Of a stretch of DNA of 64,000 nucleotides, positions 11,679-23,037 are shown piece by piece. Location of the stretch: NCBI RefSeq assembly GCF_902635505.1, contig NC_045427.1, positions 258,871,922 through 258,935,921 on the forward strand, read 5' to 3'. Each line of letters starts with the position of its first letter. Within the stretch, counting starts at the first letter, position 1. Source of the DNA: Sarcophilus harrisii (Eukaryota > Chordata > Mammalia > Dasyuromorphia > Dasyuridae). The notes beneath the pieces were generated by a model. The model was not told the origin of the DNA. It worked only from the letters and a program-made list of their open reading frames with translations, and ran no database searches. Both the position numbers and the translations under genes were made by a program.

Positions 11679-12306
11679 GTGGATGTCCATCAGTTGGGAA
11701 TGGCTGAATTAATTATAGTATATGAATGTAATGGAATATTATTTTTCTATAAGAAACGACAAGCAGGATGATTTCAGAAAAGCCTGGAGAGACTTGCATG
11801 AACTGATGGTAAGTGAAATGAGTAGAATCAAGAGAACATTGTACATAGTAACAACAAGATTATGTGATGGTCAACTCTGATGGATTTGGATCTTTCCAAC
11901 AATAAGGTGATTTGCATCAGTTCCAATAATCTTGTGATGGAGACAGCCATCTGCTCCCAGAAAAAGGTCTGTGGGGACTGAGTGTGCATCACAACACAGT
12001 ATTTTCACTTTTTTGTTGTTGTTTGCTTGCTTTTTTTATTTCTCATTTTTTTCTGTTTTGATCTAATTTTTCTTGTGCAGTATGATAAATGTGGAAATAT
12101 GTATAGAAGAATTGCACGTGTTTAACACATATTGGAATATTTGCTCTCTCTAGGAGAGGGCATGGGGAAAAGGGAAGGGGAAAAATTTGGAACACAAGAT
12201 TTTCAAGGATAATGTTGAAAACTATCTTTGCATGTATTTTGAAAATAAAAAAGCTATTTTTTTTAAAAAAGAAGATAAAAAGCTATTATTAAAAATTTTT
12301 AAAAAG
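11679..12306 (+). mobile_element. L1 3' fragment, 5'-truncated
   Basis: Begins in the last part of ORF2 (GATGTCCATCAGTTGGGAATGG = CPSIGEW-type segment), runs through the 3' UTR with TTCTTGTGCAG and ends in an A-rich tail near 12250-12306. Imperfect target duplications GAAATCTCTCCTGAGCTGA (11660-11678) and AAAATCTTTCCAGAACTGA (12307-12325), 15 of 19 identical. Confidence 0.88.
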
Positions 12307-12519
12307 AAAATCTTTCCAGAACTGACTTCTTCCTGACATGCAGAAGATAGCTGGGCTACTTCTCCATCATCAAATAATATTTTAATATACTATAATGTCA
12401 TTATAAGTAGAATATAATTAAGAAGATAAATCTTCCAGGAAGAGGGGCAGTGGTGGAAGGGGTAGGAGTAAAAATTCTTCATTTTATATTCACTCTACAT
12501 TTCAAAGCTTAATAGAAAT

Positions 12520-12870
12520 GGGAAATCCCAGAGCCTCACTTACTTCCATTAGTGTAGAAGAAATAAAAAGTAATTGCATTGATGACATGATTTGTATTAC
12601 ATGTAGGTGTCACATATTCTTACCACTATCTGATCCCATTCCATCTCATACAATATCTCATCCTATCCTCTCCATGGACCTAGATAACTGAGAGTTGACT
12701 GAAGTGTTCTTTATCCACTTATTTAACACAATGAAAAGGAAGCAGGGACCAAAAAGAGAGAAATAAGAAACTGCTGATAATGAAGTAGCAAGAAGAAATA
12801 GGAAAGATAATAGATACACAAGAAAAGAGTGGCCTAACCTATTTTCCATTTGTTTCTCATTCCTCCTACT
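12520..12870. repeat. Unclassified repeat, copy A
   Basis: Aligns in the same orientation with 14950-15210: shared stretches ATTACATGTAGGT/ATTACCTGTAGGT, ATAACTGAGAGTTGACTG/GTAACTGAGAGTTGGATG, ACACAATGAAAAGGAAGCA/ACAATGAGAAAAAAGCAAG, CCTATTTTCCAT/CCTGTTTTCCAT. Family unknown; identity is only moderate. Confidence 0.65.
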
Positions 12871-12949
12871 TTTGAAAGAGGTCATTCACTAGATCAATTT
12901 TTCAAGTGCTGTTTTCCCTAAGGATTTGATATAAAGGAATATGAAATAA

Positions 12950-14790
12950 TAATGTAAGAAATTTCATCCTAGCCAACTCACTAAGTACATAGGCAGCTAC
13001 TTAAAGTGGGTGGGCTTTGAAACTCCTGATTTGATCTCCCCCTTTACTCCCTAAGATCTTACATAGGTAGGATGTGAAGTCCCCTTAAGGTGCTCTCCTT
13101 GACCAGGAGATTCTGATAGTAGATGAAACAGATATAGATGAGAGATTTTTCAAGGGGAGACTATAAGTTCCCTTTCAGGGATATTTTAGAAGGGAGTGAT
13201 GCAAGAATCAGAATTAAGTGATAAGGAATCTTCCAACTCAGAGATTTGAATGAATCTAAAATTACATGAGCACAGGACTGATTCAAGCAGACTGAGTTCT
13301 AGTCTCAGCCTTAACATTAATGAGTTACATAATTTCAGATGAGGTATTCTGCCTCTCTGCCCTTAGTTTCTCCATATGTCAGTTAATGAATTCAACTCAA
13401 TGAGTCCTATGGATCCTTCAGTTTTCAAAATAATATGAGAGAAGGGAAAAACTATTCAGATTACATGTATGAAACAATGGTCTTTGGGGAAATTATAATC
13501 AATTTTTGATCTTCCAGAGCTATCTATTTCCAATTGGTCCTCCCTGTTTTTCACCTCTTTCTTTTTGGCTATGTCATCGTAGATCAATTCCTTGTTGAGT
13601 GAGAGAAAGAAAAAACGCAAGTCAAATTACTTTGTGTCTTGTGAGCAACTCTTGGTAGAAGGTTGGCTAGAAGAGAAAACTAAGAATTATGGTTAATTCT
13701 GGGATCATCATTCATTTAGCACATTCTTTGTGCTCATTTTTTGCCAAATACTTTGCAGAATGGTGAAAAAAGGTACCCTGACATATAATTAGAACTGAAA
13801 GGCAATAATCCAACCCTTTCATTTTTACAAATGAGGCCCAGAAATTCCTGAATTTCTTGCCCTGTGTCATACAATGGATTTGAATTCAAATCTTCTTGTC
13901 TCCAGGCCCAGTACTTTATCTACTATACCATTGAAAAGATACAGGATTTCTGTCCATTAAATCTTAGTTTCTACATATTTGATTAGCCATTCATGATAGT
14001 GCTTCAGCTGGTGAGAAGAGAGTTAAAGAAGATGGTTTGAGATGAAGTGCGATGATAACAACAATAAGACAATAAGGAAAAACTTGCCTTGGAGGCATTT
14101 CTTGGCTGTTACTTTACAAAGAAATATTATAAAAGGAATTTTATAGGGGAAAATTTGGAGGGTGATGGTTAAGAGTAATGACTTACTGCAAGCTGAAGAA
14201 GTTATTTTCCTGTCATGGCTGGAGAGAAGCTAGAGAAGACAAAGAACAGAATGGAGAGTACTTCTTTCTTCACAGAATTGTCTCAACATTTATCTTGTGA
14301 AGAGAGAAAAGAGCATTCTTAAGAAGAACTGACTACTGAACCTGTTTCCAGTAGGTGATTCTGACTTCAAGCTTTCTCACAGATAAAACACTGTAAACAC
14401 TTTTTATGTCTTTGTGTTCTTATTGATTGCATTGTTAGTAAATTATATAGGCAGTAATTTTAATACTGTGTTAATCCTAGGAGATTAGGGATTTTTAAAT
14501 GGAGATAAAAGTGACTTCATGGAGAGTTTTCTCAAGTTTATTAAATAATATATAATTAACAGGGATAGGGATTCTGAGATAACTGATGGATAAAAAAAGT
14601 TGAAATTTTGCCCAAATGTACAAAAATATCTGTGGATTACACTGGAATCTAGGGTGATGAGAATGAAAACGGTAATAAGGCTAATTGAGGGTTGGCCTAC
14701 AATTGCTAATGGCTGACTCCATAACTCTGTTACCTGTGAATTACACAATGAAAATTTATCATCCTGGATTGTGGTCTTCATGATACCCAA
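12950..14790. other. Intronic stretch, mostly unrecognised
   Basis: Contains MIR-like pieces (13255-13440 plus strand; 13785-13935 minus strand). The rest, including the sequence between the two copies of the unclassified repeat, shows no gene or recognised repeat. Confidence 0.5.
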
Positions 14791-14949
14791 TAGATGTCTG
14801 AGCTATCATCTCACTATCAAAGAAATCTTAAGAAAAGAACACAACATTTTCCTCAATAGAATATAATTCAGATAGCAAATTGATTAGGATTCAAGTAGAA
14901 TCACATAGTACATCACAAAGCTAAGTAGGAGTGATTTGGGAATTCCCTA

Positions 14950-15210
14950 TGTCTTAATACACTTCTATTAGGATGAAAGAAATGAAAAGTGACTGTATTT
15001 GCTACTCACTTTGGATTACCTGTAGGTACTTGCTATTTATTTTTTCTTTATGCCATCTCATTCCTATGCCATCTCATCCCCAGGTAACTGAGAGTTGGAT
15101 GCAATGTTTCTTCCTCCCACATGTTTAGTACAATGAGAAAAAAGCAAGACTAGTCAGCCAAAGTAATAGAAGAGCAATAGCTTCCCTTAATTCTTATCCT
15201 GTTTTCCATA
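14950..15210. repeat. Unclassified repeat, copy B
   Basis: Diverged homologue of 12520-12870, 2.4 kb away in the same orientation. Weak similarity may extend about 50 bp further upstream. Confidence 0.65.
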
Positions 15211-15313
15211 TGAAAACATTAGGAAAATAGAGAGCTCTAGTTAAGGTTCCATTTTATGGCCTCACAATCTCAATCTGGCAATGTTCTCAAAAGTCATTAA
15301 TGGGAGAAAATCA

Positions 15314-15315
<2 letters not shown>

Positions 15316-15361
<46 letters not shown>
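15316..15361. repeat. (AT)n microsatellite
   Basis: About 46 bases of alternating A and T in RASGRP1 intron 1. Confidence 0.98.
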
Positions 15362-15364
<3 letters not shown>

Positions 15365-15454
15365 GGTCCAAGGATTGGGAAGCATCAAAGGAGAAAAAAC
15401 TAGGAACTCAAAATATTTAGGGAGAGGGAGGATCTTCAGTCATTTTTTAGTTAT

Positions 15455-15620
15455 CAATTTAGAGCTGGAAGAAGCCTTAGAAGGTACTGAGTCCAACTTG
15501 TCATTTTACAAATAAAGAAACTTGGGCCCAGAAAGATTAAGTCACTTAACTACAAATTATAAGTTGCTTAACTAGGATTTGAATTTAAATGGTACTCTAT
15601 TTCAAATCCAATACTTTTTG
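15455..15620 (-). mobile_element. MIR-like element, reverse
   Basis: TTTAGAGCTGGAAGAAGCC, CATTTTACAAATAAAGAAAC, GGATTTGAATTTAAATGGTA. Confidence 0.65.
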
Positions 15621-16990
15621 AAGATGAAAAGTTTAATAGAGGGAAATATCATCAAATACAGATCTGCAGAAGCTAAAGAAACCAAGTCTTAAGCATGAGT
15701 TACAGCAAAAGAAATAATAAACCTTAATCACAAAACTCAATTAGGGACCAGGAGGAAGAAAAAAAAAATCTGGGAAAATTGACAAGTAATGAGTTCCTTT
15801 CATTATGAATCAAGAAACATGGGTTCTCTTGTCACTGACTCACCCCATTTATGGCCTCATGACAAATCCCTGGATTTTTCTGTTTCTCCATGTTCCCTTT
15901 CTATGATGTGACTGTAGATAACAATACTTTTATAAGAATTTACAGAATGTTTTTAAATGGTGCCATGTAAGGCACTGTGCCGTTAACCTACTAAATATAG
16001 GCAAAGAGATAGTTTCTCAACACACAAGGAGTAAAATTCAAATTATGCTGGTACTTAGAATGCCTTACCTCCTTTCCTTCCCAACATATTAATATAGCTT
16101 AAAAACAATTTGGAAAGTGTGGTATATTCCTCAAATTTTAACTCTCTTGCAGGACACACTTTTAAGTTTAATCTGCATTAACATTCTCTAGTTGGAGAGG
16201 ACCAATAAAAGAGTAAATCAAGCTCGAAAGTGCAAATGCTCAAATGCTCACGCTAAAAAAAATAACAATTTATTGGCCAGTCAATTCACACCTTCGACTT
16301 TGGAATAAAACACCTACATTTACTCAGTTTACTCAGATTTCCTCTGTAAGTAATCATGGACTAGTTATTAACTTTCCCCAAGCCTTATGTGTTAAAGGAG
16401 GGGTTAGGCTCAGTAGTCTCTGGTGCCTTTCAGTTCTGAATCAATATAGATCAACTCTCTGGAATGGAGTTAGTTTGGATGGCATACTTTTCTGTCTGAA
16501 CTACAGCCCGGGGATCCAGGAGATGGGCTAGAGTGAGAAAATTGAAAAATACCCACAATTTTATTTTCAATGGAGAGTGAAGATCTTCTAAGTCCTGCTC
16601 TTAGGGATTGTTTTACTTTTTGTACTCCCAGGATCAGTGTTCCAGAACTGGAGGGCTGTTGGTAAGAGTGATACCTGCAGCAGCTTAAGTTGTTTGCACT
16701 ATGGGGTTTTATGTCATGTGTTACCATTCTGCACCCAATCTCCAAGCCAGGTCACCCTCACATACATATTCACACCTATTCACATTCACCCTTTCATCCT
16801 TCCAGGCTTTAAAACCTTTTCACAGTAAGCAGGTCTGAGTAGTTGTTAGTCGATAGGTAAAGGTCGACAGGTTTCCGCCACCGTTTCTCTGTCTCCCTTC
16901 ATCAGATCACAATGTTTTTGAGCAAGGGGCCAGGTCTCCTGTACTGTTGCACGAACCCCACAGGTTCTAAAAGTTATTTGTTCTGGGATA
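15620..16990. other. Intron 1 sequence, little recognised
   Basis: Weak MIR-like traces near 15800-15930 and 16340-16445; otherwise no gene, exon or repeat that I can name. Grades into the CpG island at about 17000. Confidence 0.5.
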
Positions 16991-17032
16991 GGTTTCTGGG
17001 CCCCGGTTCCAGGTCATTCTTATTCACTAGTT

Positions 17033-17048
17033 GCCGCCAGATGGCGAC
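17033..17048 (+). promoter_or_regulatory. CTCF-like site in RASGRP1 intron 1
   Basis: GCCGCCAGATGGCGAC contains CCGCCAGATGGC, which fits the CTCF core CCASYAGRKGGC at 11 of 12 positions (A to G at position 3). It lies in the CpG island about 630 bp inside intron 1. This is a motif match only; binding is not shown. Confidence 0.5.
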
Positions 17049-17673
17049 GTTTGGACCTTGCGAGTGCTGCAGGTGCGGTCCACGGAAACTTGGCTGGGTG
17101 GGAGCCGAGAAGGGAGCTCAGTGCCCAGGGAAAGAAGGAAGGAGGAGAGGAGCAAAGGACGGTGCGGAGAGGGGATGGGCGAGATCAAAGATCCGCTCAG
17201 TAGTCCTTAGCTATGATCTTGACACTTGCAGAAAAAGTAAAGTGGGTTTCGGCTAAGTTTTATTCTCTGCCGCCCCAAAAGGCTCCCTCTTCCCCATCGA
17301 TACCTGAGTGGGGCAGCGGGAGTTCAAGACGATTTTTCGCTTTTTGCGTGCTTTCTGTGTCCTAGTCTCCCCAACTCCCAGGGCTTTAGGACAAATGTCG
17401 TGCCCACTCCTTGTGCCCATCACTCCCATGCAGCATCTTCCCCAAAGCTTGGGTAAGGATAGGTGACTTCGGAGAGGGGGCAAAGAGACAGGAGGGCTGA
17501 TCGTAGACCCAGATTACAGGGAGCCGGCAAGGGGGCCCGAAGCAAGAAAGTTGAGTGCCAGGCTTGGATGCATTTAAGCACGCGGCGGGAGGACTGTGGG
17601 GAGATGTAGCGGGAGGATTGGAAAGGGGTGTCTCGCCCACCTCAGTCCAGCTATCCAGAGGCCTCACACTTAC

Positions 17674-17708
17674 CGCGGAGTTTCTCTCGCCTTCCCCAAG
17701 GTGCCCAT
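17674..17708 (-). CDS. RASGRP1: RASGRP1 coding exon 1 (start codon, first 11 codons plus 2 nt)
   Basis: Reading the minus strand from 17708 gives ATG then MGTLGKARETP and two bases (CG) of an Arg codon, followed at once by a strong donor, GTAAGTG. This matches the N-terminus I recall for human RASGRP1 (MGTLGKAREAPR), with one substitution. The 2-nt overhang is completed by the first base of exon 2, so the phase agrees. RASGRP1 is a diacylglycerol- and calcium-regulated guanine nucleotide exchange factor for Ras, important in T-cell receptor signalling; its catalytic REM/CDC25, EF-hand and C1 domains lie in exons outside this window. An in-frame upstream ATG at 17714 (ACC ATG G context) would add Met-Ala; I chose 17708 because it matches the known protein start. 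The exon sits in a CpG island, as expected for a first exon. The 5' UTR extends to higher coordinates, but its end cannot be fixed from sequence. Confidence 0.93.
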
Positions 17709-17900
17709 GGCCATGGTCCTGGCGCTAGGCTGCCCGGCTCACCTAGCGAGGCGGGGGCAGGGAGGCCCGGGGCGCGGTGCATAGCTGCCTCCACGCCACG
17801 CCACCGCCTCCTTTTCTCTCCTCCTCTCTGGGCAGTGCCGTACCGCCCCTCACTCCTCCCGTTGTCTAAGGAAACTGCAGAACAGAAGGACTTACAGACA

Positions 17901-17903
<3 letters not shown>

Positions 17904-17939
<36 letters not shown>
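17904..17939. repeat. (CT)n microsatellite upstream of RASGRP1 exon 1
   Basis: About 36 bases of uninterrupted CT, read as (GA)n on the sense strand of RASGRP1, about 200 bp upstream of the start codon, in the 5' UTR or core promoter. Confidence 0.95.
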
Positions 17940-17944
<5 letters not shown>

Positions 17945-20110
17945 CCCCCGCCCCCCTCCCTGTCACCACACCAGACACACAGTGATGTTATCTCTCCCGT
18001 ACGAAGTAGCTGCTCCACTCTTGATTCTGTGAAACCTCTTCAAGTTCCCCGGTATTGTGGCCTAGCCTGGCTGATTTCTCTCACACATATGCACACATGC
18101 AGAATGCTCTCTTTTCCTCTTCCCCCTTCTTGCTGCTGGGGAAAGGGGAAGATAGGGTTCCTCTGATACCTAACTTTTCAAAGGAAACTTCACTCCAGAT
18201 CACCAGAAACATGCCCCCCTTCTCTTCCTCAGACTGCAGTGTGAGTCTCCCACGGGTCTGTGTGTTTTTCACATATAAACTGCAAACTTCTTCAAAGAGC
18301 CTGTCTTCCACTTGTCTTGAGGCCCTATACTCCACTGTCTCTCATCCTCCAGCAATTAGTTCTAAGATGGTCACTTTTTATTGTTGGTGGTCTTCACCTG
18401 TGAGTCAATCTGTGTGGGGAACTCCCAGCAAGGAAATTCCCTCCACTTATACAAATGGGCAATAGTTTTGCAACTTCCAGCCACAAAGAGTTGAATGGAT
18501 GGTTACTGAGTAAATAATTTGCTCAGGGTGATACAACCAGGATTTATCCCAGGTCTTCTGGACTTAAAAGCACTTTAAAAACTTCTTTTTGATTTAATTT
18601 GAAATATAAATTAGAAAGCTTCTTCAATGAACAAACCATGATACCTTTGGAGGGTTTGTGACATTCAATCTCCAGATGTCAAGGTTTTTCTGTCCCAGTT
18701 ACAGAGGAGCAGAAAGACATTTTGAAAGTGAAAGAAGAAGACCATACTTAGGAACAGGAATCCAGCCAAACAGAAAACAACTGCCTTACCCAGGAGATCT
18801 TTTGGCAGTGTTTCAGTCAGTTTTGCTACCCCAAAACAACCAGGCCCCCAGAAGCTTTGAGCCAACAATAAGTATTTGCTATTAGTGGCTGAGGACTGAA
18901 CTATATACAAAGGAGCAGATTATGGAGTTGGTGCTGGAGTAATTTTTGACTACCCTTTCCCAGGCTTGGGTTGAAGACATGTTTCCTACAAAACAGAGAG
19001 GAAATAATCACTATATTGGTGGAACTGGAGGAACAACTAAATCAACCTGGACAGGAGATTTGATTTCTCAGAGGAGACAGAGCATCAGGGAGCAACCCAG
19101 GGGTCACAGTGAAATGTGAATTTCAGGATTTCTATCCTCTATAAGAGAATGCTATCCCTATTTTGTAAGTTTTTCTCATCACTGGGGGAACTCCTCAGAG
19201 AGTAGACAATTGTATCAAGTTTTAATTCTAGTTAATCCAAGACATCATTGAAGACTGAGGAGATTAATTCCTTGTTTCACAAGAGTGGCAATGTTTTGAC
19301 GCAACTCAGAAGAACAGAAATGAGAATGGGGTGCTGAAAACTTTTAGGAACTTTGTTTTGCTTACTGGAACGATCATAATTAAATATAGAATATTGCTTC
19401 CAAAGCAAAAAATTTCTAGAGATGCATACCCACAGGAAGAGGTTTCTAGTGCATTCAGAAGAGATTATTCACCTCAGTTCCTTGTTGGCCCTTCTGAACA
19501 TGCTGGAAAAAATGATTTTTTTCAATGATCTTAAAGACCATAATCTTAGGTAGAACATACATCTCATCAATGGAATATACTGCAGGTGACATTGTAAGAA
19601 ACCTATAGAGTGGTATTTCCATATAGGGGATGTCATTGACCAAGTTAGTTGAACAAAACAAGATATTAAGCCACTGAACTGACAAAGTGATAAAAATCAT
19701 CCCAAAACAAGAAGTGAAAGGTAATTGCAAGCTCAGAGTTTGTATGCTTAATGAGTTACTATTAACTTCTGCCCAAAGGAGGAGTTTTTCTATTTTTGAA
19801 GATGAGTTGTATGATGGAGGGAGAATATATCAAGAATGAACATGCAATGGGAAGACTAAGAGGTCTGTTAATTTCATCATTCCCAGTCAACTGGGGCAAT
19901 GAGGGAGGGATCTTGCACCTCAGGATAGGAAATAAAAGGCTCATTCCTAAGTCTGAGTTTCAATCTATCCAGGGACTGCCCCTTTGTGGATCAACCATTA
20001 CTTGCAAGAACCATAAATAAACCAACTTACTTCATACACTCCCGAATCCTTTTTATTTTTGTAGCATATTTCTAACATAATCATAGGGAAGAAAAAGAGA
20101 AAATAAGAGT
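17945..20110. other. Upstream flank of RASGRP1, unclassified
   Basis: Apart from a weak reverse MIR-like piece (18490-18570), I recognise nothing. Frames on both strands here are short and lack family similarity. Confidence 0.5.
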
Positions 20111-20113
20111 GAG

Positions 20114-21472
20114 TTGCTACAAGATCTCATATTTTCTGGTGATTCTGATATTGATGAAGAAGATAAAGTTGAGTCACACCCTGCTAGAAAAAAGCAGAAA
20201 ATAACTGCTGTAATAGAAAAGAAGTGGATCAAAGGAATTATTCAGCCCAATTTTCCCAGCTGGTCAGCATTGGATTCTGGAATTTTGAATCTCAAAAGTG
20301 AGAAACTAAATCCAGTGGAGTTCTTTGAATTACTTTTTGATGACAAAACAATTTTGATAATTGTTGATGGAACAAATTATTATGCTTCTCAGAAAAATGT
20401 CACCTTGGAAGTTATAGTATAAAAAATAAGGTGTTTTGGTATTCTCCTTTTGAATATATGTGTTTTTCATCCCAGGAGAGGAATGTATTAGGAAACTTCA
20501 GATAAAGAGCAGACTTTATTAGCAATACAATTAGGAGAGAAATGTTTGAATTAATATTTTCACACCTGCTTTGCAGATAACAGTTATCTAGATCAGACAA
20601 GTTTACTATAATTGAGGCCCCTTCTAGATCAACTGAATAAAAATTTCCCCTCATATACTCCTTTGGAGGTATATTGCTGCTTTGATAAATAGATGTATGA
20701 ATGTTTTGATAGTGATCAGTTCTTAACTGGTAGAGTTATTAATAGAACTAGTTATAAAATATGGTGTGGAGCAATTATCTGGGGTTATTTTATTTGGTTT
20801 GAACTTTATCAGGCTGAACCAGTCCTAAAAGCAGATAAAAATCATGATCTTGGTTTAGATGGGTAATTAGTAATGAACTTTGCTGATGTTCTTTGGAATA
20901 AGGAAAGTGTTCTTATCATATATGTTTTGACAAAATTTTCACAAGTATCAAACTAATATTGGCTCTAAAGAAGAAAAGGTGTAAAGGCAACAAGAGTAAT
21001 CTATGATAATAGGACTGGAGTATGCTCTTTCATTGAATGTACAAAATATGGAAAAAATGAAAAGGGGATCATTTGATTTTAGAGTGGGGGAAAAAAGAAG
21101 AAATAATTTGGTGTCTTTGGAATGATGAAAATTTCATGAACTTGTGCTCCAGTAATGTAGGCATAAAACCACTGAGTTAAGTAAACTATTCTGTTGATGG
21201 AAAAAGTTCACAAAACTCAGCTATCAATACTTAAGTTGTATAAAGTATATAGGTGTGGTGTTGTCAAGATGAATCAAAATATTTTCAAGTGCAGGATAAG
21301 AATCAGAAGCAAAAATGGTATTCAATTTTGGTAAGCTACATTATTGTTATGGCCATGAACACTACATGACATCTATATGGAATCTTTTGCCCTGATACTT
21401 CACCAAGTCTTGGATTTCTGAAGATGCATTGCATATTTCTATTTGAAGAACAATGCTTATCTAGAAGACTAA
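20114..21472 (+). pseudogene. PGBD1: PGBD1 piggyBac-derived domain, decayed copy
   Basis: The opening 102-codon frame contains PNFPSWSALDSG, LKSEKLNPVE, FELLFDD and YASQKNV, which match the piggyBac-derived half of therian PGBD1 as I remember it (PNFPSWSALDSG, LKSEKLNPVELFELFFDD, YASQKNV). Similarity then continues in changing frames: HPRRGMYWETSD, RPLLDQLNKNF, CCFDK, ECFDSDQFL, YKIWCGA, GYFIWFELYQ, FADVL, KWYSILVSY, and an end FYLKNNAYLED plus stop matching the PGBD1 terminus (FYLEHNAHLSD). PGBD1 is a domesticated piggyBac transposase fused to a SCAN domain. Here the SCAN part is absent. At least four in-frame stops (for example after NVTLEVIV, and inside CCFDK-MYE) and several frameshifts show it is dead. 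Length (about 450 codons) equals the piggyBac-derived portion, which in PGBD1 is mostly the last exon, so a 5'-truncated retrocopy or a last-exon duplication are both possible. No TTAA-flanked terminal repeats were found, which argues against a free transposon. Confidence 0.82.
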
Positions 21473-23035
21473 GCAAAATAAAATCAGCAATCCCATACAG
21501 AAGCAAAAAGTAAAGATACCCACTGAGAACATCAACACATCAATAATTTATTGGAGTCATAAACTCACTAATTTAGGTCTTTCTTCATCATTATATCTAT
21601 ATCTTTTTAACCTCTGTGATTGATATCCTTATGCTGATCCCCCATAGAGTACCTAGTGCAGTCAAGGCCTACCCAATTAACTCAAGTTCTTTTAATCCCA
21701 AAGAAATCTGTATATTATTCAATCAATCCATTATCCCTCAATATGTTTTAGGGCCAACCACTTTTCTAATCATGTTATTCATCTTATATAATATATTTTA
21801 TATTACTTTTCACAAAAAAATTGTTGGCAATATGCTGCATTCCATTAATGTCTGTTTTGTATCTCTCCATTATCCTTTGAATTATTTTTAATTTTGATTT
21901 TTTATATTGTTGATTCCTATGATTCAGAGCTAGTCAGCATTAACAAGAGAATATTGATGCAAAAATGGATTTTTTTCTATTAGAGAATAACTCGGGATTA
22001 TTGAAAGCACTGCCTATCTGAGAAGATATGAATAACTGTATACTAAGACAATGAATTGCCCATATAAACTACATGGCTTGGTCTGAAAAAATAAGCATTT
22101 CCCTCAATTTTTGTTTTTTCTATGTGATTGCTTAGGTTTAAGAAATCATATAGGTTTTTTAAAAATTTCTTTTTGAAAATAGTTTTTTATATAATTGAAG
22201 AGGCCCCATGGTATTCTTGGGCTTGATACAATCAACACACTGCCATTCACAAACAAGATAATTTAGTACTCTCCATTTCTAGAATTTTCTGTAACAATGG
22301 TAGACATCTTTGTTGAATATACTTCCATTTTAGGCTTCAAATTATGTTGGTCAATATAGGATCATTGAAGAAAGTTATCTTTATGTTTCCATTTACTATA
22401 GAATCTTGTATAATTTTAATATATGGATGTGAGAGAAATCTTTAAAGTCTATATTTTGCTCAGAGGTCTTAACATCTTTTGGAAAGATAGCTTTAAAGTA
22501 TGTGTATTGCTTAACAAAATGTATTTTTATAATCAAAAACTAATTATTAGAATGAAAAAGAGAAAGAACTATGAGACTTAAGTAGTTCAATCCCTCTTGA
22601 GCTATCATTAGTTCTTATGGCAAAAAGGTCAAAAAGAAAAACAAAAACAAAAATAAAAACGACTTAGTGACAAATCTTCTTGAGCTGAATCTTTCTGGCC
22701 TAGACTTCCCTTTCAAGAGACAAACATAAAACCTCACAAAAACTTTCAATTTTGGAAGGCGTTGTGGGTCTTTGTCAAAGTTTTTGAGAATTCAGAGCCA
22801 CTTCTACATTAGAATTAAGCACAAGAGCTGACATTTAGCAGAATGGATGAAACACTTTTTATTTTTCTTTCAAGTGATCCTTGGCAAGACTTACAAACAT
22901 ATGCAAAAAAGTCCTAAGGAGTACTTTTTAGAAACCACCAATTAATGTTTATATATCAGTTTTAAGGTTAGCAAAGCACTATGCATCCACATACATATAT
23001 ACATACTTGTATGTCAATCTCTGATCCTCACAACC
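21473..23035. other. A/T-rich intergenic stretch, nothing recognised
   Basis: Lies between the PGBD1 copy and the next SINE. It may include the 3' UTR of the PGBD1 copy, but no poly-A end is clear. Confidence 0.5.
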
Positions 23036-23037
23036 CT

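Larger units (their letters stand above)
8633..17673 (-). other. RASGRP1: RASGRP1 intron 1 (9,041 bp)
   Basis: Bounded by the GTAAGTG donor at 17673 and the CCATTTAG acceptor at 8633 on the minus strand. It holds MIR, L2 and SINE copies, one 5'-truncated L1 (11679-12306), two copies of an unclassified repeat, and the CTCF-like site near 17040. A 22-base poly-T (plus-strand poly-A, 8680-8701) lies about 48-69 nt before the acceptor, outside a short C/T-rich tract (GTGCCCCTTTCCATTTAG). Confidence 0.93.
17000..17880 (-). promoter_or_regulatory. RASGRP1: CpG-island promoter of RASGRP1
   Basis: CpG dinucleotides are frequent here (for example the GGGGCGCGGTGC and CACGCCACGCCACCGCC stretches at 17770-17806) and rare elsewhere in the window. 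The island surrounds coding exon 1 and extends about 650 bp into intron 1. No TATA box is evident on the minus strand. A GC-box-like CCCCCGCCCCCCTCCC run (17944-17961) and a (CT)n tract lie just upstream of the gene. The exact transcription start is not visible. Confidence 0.8.

Noticed and set aside
17596-18465. Plus-strand frames over and upstream of exon 1 (up to 136 codons)
   Set aside because: Open because of high GC and the (CT)n tract; antisense to RASGRP1, no domain, no splice evidence.
19740-20060. LTR-like look (AATAAAAGGCTC word followed by CATAAATAAACC)
   Set aside because: No paired repeat, no primer-binding site, no internal virus-like region; too weak to call.
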